From Colwellia echini (GTDB lineage: Bacteria > Pseudomonadota > Gammaproteobacteria > Enterobacterales > Alteromonadaceae), in the NCBI RefSeq assembly GCF_002843355.2, contig NZ_PJAI02000016.1, forward strand, positions 1 through 64,000: a stretch of DNA of 64,000 bases, read 5' to 3'. The notes beneath the pieces are model-generated. The model was not told where the DNA came from. It was given only the letters and a program-made list of their open reading frames with translations, and ran no database searches. The position numbers and the translations under genes were made by a program. Positions 58,810 through 64,000 of this stretch are shown here, in pieces (the first letter of the stretch is position 1; each line of letters starts with the position of its first letter).

Positions 58810-59016
58810 ATGAATTTTAGCACTGTAGAGTTAGGTTTGATGGTTTTATCAATCATGATTATCATAGCCGCGATTAGCTATTACCTTGGTTTACGTAAAA
58901 CAGAGGCTCCTGTTAAAGCCGCCGCTTTGGGCTTTGTATTTTCGGTAATTCCTGTATTAGGTATTATCTATGTCCTTTACCTAGCATCTAAAGATGACAT
59001 CATTAAAACAGAATAA
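58810..59016 (+). CDS. small two-helix membrane protein, unknown
   Basis: This 68-residue protein has two hydrophobic helices (about 7-26 and 38-60) joined by a basic loop (GLRKTEAPVKAAA), ending in an acidic tail. No family was recognised. It stands alone between a membrane protein gene and the lipocalin, on the same strand. The compact hairpin layout suggests a real small membrane protein rather than a chance frame. Confidence 0.5.
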   Translation: MNFSTVELGLMVLSIMIIIAAISYYLGLRKTEAPVKAAALGFVFSVIPVLGIIYVLYLASKDDIIKTE

Positions 59017-59155
59017 AGTTTTTAAATAAATGATAGTAAGGGATTTTAAAATAAATGCCCTGTATTGGATTGTTTAGTATACGTATAAACTAGACCACAC
59101 AATTAATGGAACTGGTATTACTTCAGCATTATCTAAATATAATTGAGAGGTTCAC

Positions 59156-59689
59156 ATGAATAAAGCATTGTTAATCATTATTACAGTGCTCACATTAGTT
59201 ATCAGCGGCTGTTTAGGAATGCCAAAGCCGGTAAAACCTGTCTCAGATTTTGAATTAACTAAATATTTAGGTAAATGGTATGAAATAGCTCGGCTCGATC
59301 ATTCCTTTGAACGAGGACTAAGCCAAGTTTCTGCCCAGTACAGTCTTAAAGACGATGGCGGCGTGTTAGTTATTAACCGCGGTTTTTCTACTACAGATAA
59401 TGAGTGGCAACAAGCTGAAGGTAAAGCTTACTTTGTTGATAGCAGTACCGAGGGCTATTTAAAAGTATCTTTTTTTGGCCCTTTTTATGGCAGTTATGTC
59501 ATTTTTGAATTAGAGCATGAAAACTATCAATATGCCTTTGTCTCAGGTCCTAATACCGATTATCTTTGGTTATTATCCAGAACCCCTACCGTTGCCCCAG
59601 AAGTCATGGAAAAGTTTATAACAATGTCTAAAGCGCGTGGTTTTAATACACAAGAGATAATTGTGGTAGACCAAACGCCTAAAACTTAG
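59156..59689 (+). CDS. blc: bacterial lipocalin (outer-membrane lipoprotein)
   Basis: This 177-residue protein has the lipobox ISGC (Cys about 19) and a lipocalin fold. The signature LGKWYEIARLDHSFERGL lies near 36-53, followed by the beta strands and the NTDYLWLLSRTP segment. Bacterial lipocalins bind lysophospholipids or fatty acids and are linked to membrane repair and stationary phase. The GAGAGG ribosome binding site is good. Confidence 0.92.
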   Translation: MNKALLIIITVLTLVISGCLGMPKPVKPVSDFELTKYLGKWYEIARLDHSFERGLSQVSAQYSLKDDGGVLVINRGFSTTDNEWQQAEGKAYFVDSSTEGYLKVSFFGPFYGSYVIFELEHENYQYAFVSGPNTDYLWLLSRTPTVAPEVMEKFITMSKARGFNTQEIIVVDQTPKT

Positions 59690-59751
59690 GTATAAGTTAT
59701 AGATACTAAACTCAGAACTAGCATCTAAAACCTAAACACTAAGTGATAATT

Positions 59752-60060
59752 TTAAGTATTAGATGCGATCACACTAACGAAGTGTCCGTAATAGAGTTTC
59801 TTGCCAACTAGCTGTTCTATTTTGGCAGCACTTGGGTAACTAGACCATTGCTCGCTACTCGCCTTAACAGCCTCAATATTCGCCCACGTTAAATGCCAAC
59901 AAATCTCTTCTTCATTATCTGTTTTGACTAATATTTGATGCTCAAGAATGTTTTTTTTATTCGCATTAATTTCACTAAATAGTGATTCACTTAACGCTAA
60001 AACTCGCCCTAAGTTAGCCTTGGTTACTTCAAAAACGGCAAACTCTGTGCATTTAGTCAT
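59752..60060 (-). CDS. small ABM-like (dimeric alpha-beta barrel) protein
   Basis: The likely start is ATG 60060, giving 102 residues (MTKCTEFAVFEVTKANLG). A frame from 60120 adds 20 residues with no support. A beta-strand/helix alternation (CTEFAVFEV; ILEHQILVKTDNEEEICWHLTWAN; LYYGHFVSVI) suggests the dimeric alpha-beta barrel superfamily, which includes antibiotic-biosynthesis monooxygenases and heme degraders. That is a fold-level guess only. It lies about 160 bp downstream of pfaD on the same strand and could be read from the pfa transcript. Confidence 0.5.
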   Translation of the reverse strand: MTKCTEFAVFEVTKANLGRVLALSESLFSEINANKKNILEHQILVKTDNEEEICWHLTWANIEAVKASSEQWSSYPSAAKIEQLVGKKLYYGHFVSVIASNT

Positions 60061-60219
60061 AATTATCTCTAGCCCTTTATTTACGAAGAATATAAAGTAT
60101 CGCGTTACCGGTTTATACAATTATTAAAGGTTATAATTGCTGATAGTAGTTGATAGTACTAACAGCTTAAAGACTTACCTTATTAATCGCCCAAATTACT
60201 ATATTTAAAATTAATTTTA

Positions 60220-61836
60220 TTAATCTTCACATCGATATCCAGCTAGTTCAGTTGATAAAGTCACACCCTGTAATTTAAGTTGATTAATACGTTGCAAATA
60301 CGCTGCGCCTTTGAGTAAATGCAAAGCAACATCAACTGCATAACGACGAGTGTAATCTTCAAGATAAGTACCTTTTACCCAACTATTAAATGCGCCTAAA
60401 CTCGGTCCTGCCCAAATTTGATAGTCCATTTCTCGGCCTTTTTCACCAGTATTAGACCAACGTGAACTTAGCCCTAAGTACCATCTAAAAATTAATGCCA
60501 TTTTACGTTTCGGGCTTGATTGCGCGCGCGCCAGCATTTCAGGATCGCGTTCACTAAAAAATGCTTCAGTGCCTGCCCACACCTCATCTAAGTTTGCTCT
60601 GAATATTTGTTTCTCTATTTTTTCACGCTCGGCAGCTGGAATAGCTTCAATAGAATCGTAATTTACGTACAATTCATAAAGCTTTTTAGCACGCATAGCA
60701 AACATAGAGCCTCGTTTAACTACTTGTAATTTAACGCCCATTTCAAACATATCAGCAGCTGGTGCCATAGTAACATCAGCCATTTCAACATTTGCTAACA
60801 GTTTACGTGTATGGTCACTTGCCCCTGCTTCAACACAGCTTTGGTTAACTGATCCAAGTACAACATAGGCCGCGCCCATATTAAAAGCCGCAATAGTTGA
60901 TTCTGGAGTACCAATCCCCCCACCTGCGCCAACTCGCAACGCTGGAGAAAAGTTGTATTTAGCTTGTATTTCATCGCGCAGAGCGATGATAGTCGGCAAT
61001 AAGGTTAAAAATGGACGGTTATCAGTATGCCCGCCAGAATCTGCTTCTGCGGTTATATCATCAGCCATAGGCACGCGTTTAGAAAGCTCTGCTTGCAAAG
61101 GTGTCACCTTGCCCTGACTAAGCAGTTTATCAACCAATTTTTGCGGTGCAGGCTCCATAAAGCGACGCCCTACTTCAGTACGTGACACTTTAGCGATAAC
61201 TTTATTACCGATATTCACGCTACCATCGCTGTTTTCAGATAATCCAGCTAAACGATACCAAACAATATGTTCGGTCAAACCAAGATATGCTGAGGCTTCT
61301 ACGGTTTTAACGCCTAGTTTAATAAAGCGTTCAACCGCACCGCGCTCTAAAGCCTCTTCCGCAGGAGCATGTATTAAGTTAACCGCATAAGGGCCATTAG
61401 GTAACTGCGCTTGAATACGCTTGATTGACTCTTCGATGACATCAGGTATTAAGCCCGCCGCACCAAATGAACATAACAAACCCGCTTTCCCTAACGCCAC
61501 TACTAATTCAACAGAGGCAATACCATTAGCCATTGCGCCGCCATGATAGGCATACTTAACGCCATGTTGCTTTTTAAAAGCATCATCGCCTAAATCTTGT
61601 GGTGAAAGCTTTTGCGCAAAAGCGAGTACTGGGGTAGTGCTATCAACTTGAGTTTTGTCATTAGATGAAAGCGAGTTAGTTACACCTAATCCTGCTTCTG
61701 TTTTAGCAAGGTAAACAGGGGTATTTAAGTCCATCAAAGCTGACTTTATTTGTACATCACTAATACTAACGTCTTGTATATTAACCTGCCATGCCCAATC
61801 AATAGCTCTGGCATCATTTAATTCTATGTTTGACAT
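60220..61836 (-). CDS. pfaD: PUFA synthase enoyl reductase PfaD
   Basis: PfaD is the stand-alone enoyl reductase of the polyunsaturated fatty acid (EPA/DHA) synthase. It is a flavin-dependent TIM barrel of the 2-nitropropane dioxygenase family. It has 538 residues with LGKAGLLCSFGAAGLIPDVIE, VNLIHAPAEEALERGAVERF, the flavin loop RVGAGGGIGTPESTIAAFNMGAAYVVLGSVNQ and a C-terminal region QIWAGPSLGAFNSWVKGTYLE specific to PfaD. The AGGAAAGAG ribosome binding site precedes the ATG. It lies downstream of pfaC but is separated from it by 1.2 kb of repeats and a nuclease gene. Confidence 0.93.
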   Translation of the reverse strand: MSNIELNDARAIDWAWQVNIQDVSISDVQIKSALMDLNTPVYLAKTEAGLGVTNSLSSNDKTQVDSTTPVLAFAQKLSPQDLGDDAFKKQHGVKYAYHGGAMANGIASVELVVALGKAGLLCSFGAAGLIPDVIEESIKRIQAQLPNGPYAVNLIHAPAEEALERGAVERFIKLGVKTVEASAYLGLTEHIVWYRLAGLSENSDGSVNIGNKVIAKVSRTEVGRRFMEPAPQKLVDKLLSQGKVTPLQAELSKRVPMADDITAEADSGGHTDNRPFLTLLPTIIALRDEIQAKYNFSPALRVGAGGGIGTPESTIAAFNMGAAYVVLGSVNQSCVEAGASDHTRKLLANVEMADVTMAPAADMFEMGVKLQVVKRGSMFAMRAKKLYELYVNYDSIEAIPAAEREKIEKQIFRANLDEVWAGTEAFFSERDPEMLARAQSSPKRKMALIFRWYLGLSSRWSNTGEKGREMDYQIWAGPSLGAFNSWVKGTYLEDYTRRYAVDVALHLLKGAAYLQRINQLKLQGVTLSTELAGYRCED

Positions 61837-61948
61837 CTCTTTCCTATAAATCTTGTAATATTTTTATTCGTTTAAATCTGTTTATATCGTTTTATCTTAA
61901 TAACTTTGCTAGTTTCTGATAATACTTAACTCTCTAAGATGACAATGG

Positions 61949-61973
61949 ATTCCCGCTAAGATAACGCGGGAAT
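61949..61973. repeat. ATTCCCG-N11-CGGGAAT palindrome 1
   Basis: In this copy the arms extend to 8 bp (ATTCCCGC/GCGGGAAT). It is the pfaD-proximal copy, about 115 bp upstream of the pfaD start. Confidence 0.9.
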
Positions 61974-62064
61974 GACGACTGCAAAGCTAAAAGTTTAATA
62001 CTCATACTAATCTCGTCATACCCGAATTGTCTTGATAGCTCTATGCCAGCCAATATGACAGTGG

Positions 62065-62089
62065 ATTCCCGACAAGACAACGCGGGAAT
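62065..62089. repeat. ATTCCCG-N11-CGGGAAT palindrome 2
   Basis: A 25-bp core in unit 2, same arms, spacer ACAAGACAACG. Confidence 0.9.
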
Positions 62090-62179
62090 GACGACTGCAA
62101 AGCTAAAAGTTTAATACTCATACTAATCTCGTCATGCCAAAATCACTTGATAACACTGACCCCGCTAAAATGACAGTGG

Positions 62180-62204
62180 ATTCCCGCCAAAACAACACGG
62201 GAAT
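62180..62204. repeat. ATTCCCG-N11-CGGGAAT palindrome 3
   Basis: A 25-bp core in unit 3, same arms, spacer CCAAAACAACA. Confidence 0.9.
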
Positions 62205-62285
62205 GACGGCTGCAAAGCTAAAAGTTTAATATTCATGCTAATCACTTCATACCTGAATTGTCTTGGTAGCTCTATGCCAGCCAAT

Positions 62286-62416
62286 ATGACAGTGGATTCC
62301 CGCCAAGACAACACGGGAATGACGACTGCAAAGCTAAAAGTTTAATACTCATGCTAATCACTTTATGCCCGTCACACCAACCACGTCATACCCGAAGTAT
62401 CTTGTCGGGTATCCAT
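62286..62416. repeat. left direct repeat flanking the GIY-YIG gene
   Basis: This 131-bp element contains palindrome 4 (62296-62320) and the variant palindrome at 62388-62412. It matches 62877-63008 with about seven differences including one inserted base. Its end is 16 bp from the stop of the GIY-YIG gene. Confidence 0.92.
62388..62412. repeat. variant palindrome ATACCCG-N11-CGGGTAT, left
   Basis: Same geometry as the main family (7-bp arms, 11-bp spacer) with an A in place of the second T of the arm. An identical 25-bp copy exists at 62980-63004. Confidence 0.9.
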
Positions 62417-62432
62417 TTTTTTCATTACTTGA

Positions 62433-62720
62433 TTAAAGAATACCATCGTACAAATCTAGCCAATTTGGGTTGTTTTTTTCAATTAATCTTACTTTCCAAG
62501 CTCTGTTCCATTTTTTTAATACTTTTTCGCGACTAATCGCATTTTCCATATCGTCAAATTGTTCGAAGTAAACTAGAGTATTAATTCGATAATCCTCCGT
62601 AAAACCACTAACAACTTTATTCTTATGCTGCCAAATACGTTTTTGTAAATTACTAGTTACACCAATATATAAAGTGCCATTTTTTTTACTTGAAAGAATG
62701 TATACACACGGTTTTTTCAT
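62433..62720 (-). CDS. single-domain GIY-YIG nuclease
   Basis: This 95-residue protein is one GIY-YIG domain. The first motif reads VYIL (residues 6-9) and the second LYIG (17-20). The conserved Arg and His lie in NLQKRIWQHK, and the probable catalytic Glu in SREKVLKKWNRAWK. This fits the small stand-alone bacterial family related to YhbQ and UvrC N-termini (COG2827-like). AAGGATG just before the ATG is a good ribosome binding site, and the frame is intact, so it is probably functional. It is co-oriented with pfaC and pfaD, lies between them, and is framed by direct repeats with palindromic cores; one degenerate core lies 39-63 bp upstream of its start. Confidence 0.88.
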   Translation of the reverse strand: MKKPCVYILSSKKNGTLYIGVTSNLQKRIWQHKNKVVSGFTEDYRINTLVYFEQFDDMENAISREKVLKKWNRAWKVRLIEKNNPNWLDLYDGIL

Positions 62721-62758
62721 CTTATCATCCTTGATAATTATTAAAGCTAATAGCCTAG

Positions 62759-62783
62759 ATTCCCGAGTTAGTTTAGCGGGAAT
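62759..62783. repeat. palindrome 5, in the GIY-YIG upstream region
   Basis: The arms ATTCCCG and CGGGAAT are intact with an 11-bp spacer, but the flanks differ from the other copies (TAG before it, AATAAC after). Its position just upstream of the nuclease start could allow autoregulation. Confidence 0.85.
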
Positions 62784-62876
62784 AATAACTAAGGATTGAC
62801 AATCACGCTAACCAAGTTATATCCGCCACACTAACTACGTCATACCAAAGTCTCTCGATACCACTGACTCGCTAAG

Positions 62877-63008
62877 ATGACAATGGATTCCCGCCAAGAT
62901 AATACGGGAATGACGACTGCAAAGTTAAAAAGTTTAATACTCATGCTAATCACTTCATGCCCGTCACACTAACCACGTCATACCCGAAGTATCTTGTCGG
63001 GTATCCAT
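62877..63008. repeat. right direct repeat flanking the GIY-YIG gene
   Basis: This 132-bp element contains palindrome 6 (62887-62911) and the variant palindrome at 62980-63004. It is nearly identical to 62286-62416 and in the same orientation. Confidence 0.92.
62980..63004. repeat. variant palindrome ATACCCG-N11-CGGGTAT, right
   Basis: Identical to the copy at 62388-62412 over all 25 bases. It ends 51 bp from the pfaC stop. Confidence 0.9.
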
Positions 63009-63055
63009 GGTCTTATATCTGCAGCACTCATCCGTTAAACATTTAATTAAATCAA

Positions 63056-64000
63056 TTACGCCTCAGAAATAGATAACACAATATCTTTTACTTCATATAT
63101 TCGTAAACCATCTTTCGATAAGTTGGCATCACCTACCAAACGTACTTCATCATCATTTATAACAATATCAGTAATATGCACATCCAATGACATTTGTTTA
63201 TTTAATGGAGTTATTTGACCGCGATATTTCCACTTAACCACACTGGTTGGTGCGATGAACCTTGGGTTTACAAATTGCGCGCCTAAATCGTTTTTAAGTG
63301 CGTATGTTTGCATTAGCTCGATTATAGCTTCTACCCCTAAAGAGCCTGGCATAACTGGATCTTGATGAAAATGATAACGGAAGAACCAGTCACTTGCATC
63401 AATAGTTCTTTCACCATAAACATAAGCAACGCCAGCGCTGCCACCACCTTCAACGATTGAAACAGTATCAATGAAGTTCATTTGCCCGCCCGCTAGCTTA
63501 TAATGTGGTTTGTTAGGCTGTGCTTGGTAAAAGCTTAATTGTGAATCGCGTAAATTAATAACGTCAATGTTTGCTTTTGGCGTATTATTATCTTCAAACC
63601 ACGCATGAGTAATTTTACCGTTATCAATACCAAGTTGGTTAGTTAATGCATCTGCCCCAAAGTAACCAAATACGGCAGTGCCTTTATAAAATAGCTCGTG
63701 TTTAGCAATGTTTTGAGTCGCTACATCTTCATTTTTCACATAAAGCTCGAAAGTAAAACTTTGCACTATCATACCGCCTGCCATGGTAGTGCTTAACAAG
63801 ACAGAATTATTGATGATAGCTTTTCCACGTAAATCCACCTGCTTGAGCAATTCACCTGTGCCATCAAGGTTGCGGAAAAATAGATCTTTATCTGGGTATT
63901 TTAAAGTTGTGCCCATGTAACCTGAAATAAAACCATTTGGCTGTAGCGCAATTTCCATAATAAGTGAATATGGCATCCACGCTTCATGGCTATTTTTTGT
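63056..64000 (-). CDS. pfaC: PUFA synthase PfaC, C-terminal part
   Basis: Only the last 314 or so residues lie in the window; the frame stays open to the edge, so the N-terminal ketosynthase, chain-length factor and first dehydratase are outside. The visible part is FabA-like dehydratase. SHEAWMPYSLIMEIALQPNG belongs to the end of the first dehydratase unit, and WFFRYHFHQDPVMPGSLG is the FabA active-site signature of the second (catalytic Asp in QDPVMPGS). PfaC provides the trans-2/cis-3 dehydratase/isomerase steps of EPA or DHA synthesis. The gene ends 1.2 kb before pfaD. Confidence 0.93.
   Translation of the reverse strand, partial: TKNSHEAWMPYSLIMEIALQPNGFISGYMGTTLKYPDKDLFFRNLDGTGELLKQVDLRGKAIINNSVLLSTTMAGGMIVQSFTFELYVKNEDVATQNIAKHELFYKGTAVFGYFGADALTNQLGIDNGKITHAWFEDNNTPKANIDVINLRDSQLSFYQAQPNKPHYKLAGGQMNFIDTVSIVEGGGSAGVAYVYGERTIDASDWFFRYHFHQDPVMPGSLGVEAIIELMQTYALKNDLGAQFVNPRFIAPTSVVKWKYRGQITPLNKQMSLDVHITDIVINDDEVRLVGDANLSKDGLRIYEVKDIVLSISEA

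Larger units (their letters stand above)
61837..62432. repeat. four-unit array of about 116-bp repeats
   Basis: Units begin ATGACARTGGATTCCCG at 61939, 62055, 62170 and 62286, a spacing of 116, 115 and 116 bp. Each contains a 25-bp palindrome and the constant block CTGCAAAGCTAAAAGTTTAA. Tails alternate: units 1 and 3 share a GAATTGTCTTG...CCAGCCAAT tail, unit 2 has a different one, and unit 4 ends in the ATACCCG variant. The stretch 61837-61938 is plain AT-rich pfaD leader. Confidence 0.9.
62721..63055. other. repeat-filled gap between pfaC and the GIY-YIG gene
   Basis: It contains degenerate palindrome unit 5, a linker similar to the tail of array unit 2 (CGTCATACCAAAG...), palindrome 6 and the variant palindrome within the right direct repeat. 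The last 47 bp before the pfaC stop show nothing. Confidence 0.8.

Noticed and set aside
62433-62720. Group I intron homing endonuclease
   Set aside because: The GIY-YIG gene lies between genes, not within a split gene, and lacks the DNA-binding C-terminal domain of intron homing enzymes.
61939-63008. CRISPR array
   Set aside because: The repeats are about 116 bp apart, carry similar rather than unique intervening sequence, and no cas genes are present.

Overview
The window looks like chromosomal DNA of a cold-adapted marine gammaproteobacterium close to Colwellia (Alteromonadales). This rests on three things: AT-rich sequence with AT-rich gaps, housekeeping proteins that read like diverged E. 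coli/Shewanella orthologues, and the end of a pfa polyunsaturated fatty acid synthase cluster (pfaC, pfaD). The genus is inferred; no database search was possible.

Layout. 1-4.2 kb: partial tRNA-Asp, then (all minus strand) a TIGR03503-type envelope protein, dnaQ, and DUF2919 and DUF599 membrane proteins. 4.2-14.4 kb: a META/HslJ-like lipoprotein, cysK, a small lipoprotein, DUF1653, acylphosphatase, rlmI, a PilZ protein, hrpA, a CBS-pair protein and trxC. 14.5-17 kb: a lipoprotein 5'-nucleotidase and a repeat-bearing gap. 17-29 kb: the TCA-cycle block sdhCDAB-sucAB-sucCD (minus) with gltA divergent. 29.4-32 kb: tcdA (csdL) facing a csdA-csdE fusion, so a whole csd sulfur-transfer module in two genes. 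32.2-45 kb: an orphan small protein, a Sel1/HExxH protein, nlpI, pnp, rpsO, truB, rbfA, infB, nusA and rimP, which form the conserved translation/RNA-decay block. 45.7-54.6 kb: a degenerate GGDEF-EAL membrane protein, then rsxABCDGE-nth. 54.8-60.1 kb: glyoxalase I, YaeQ, an M28 peptidase, a GNAT, small membrane proteins, lipocalin Blc and an ABM-like protein. 60.2-64 kb: pfaD and the 3' part of pfaC, split by about 1.2 kb of repeats that carry a small GIY-YIG nuclease.

Most of the window is ordinary core genome. The most unusual part is the pfaC-pfaD gap. It holds six palindromes of the form ATTCCCG-N11-CGGGAAT, four of them in a roughly 116-bp periodic array, plus two of the variant form ATACCCG-N11-CGGGTAT. 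A single-domain GIY-YIG nuclease gene is bracketed there by about 131-bp direct repeats. A seventh palindrome of the same family lies at 16.6 kb. This looks like a nuclease-plus-target-repeat element that has settled inside a biosynthetic operon.

Other points worth attention are the CsdA-CsdE fusion, SucB with two lipoyl domains, a perfect terminator-like hairpin inside the start region of the Sel1/HExxH gene, a perfect 27-bp inverted repeat between the CBS gene and trxC, and an expanded repeat tail on RsxC.
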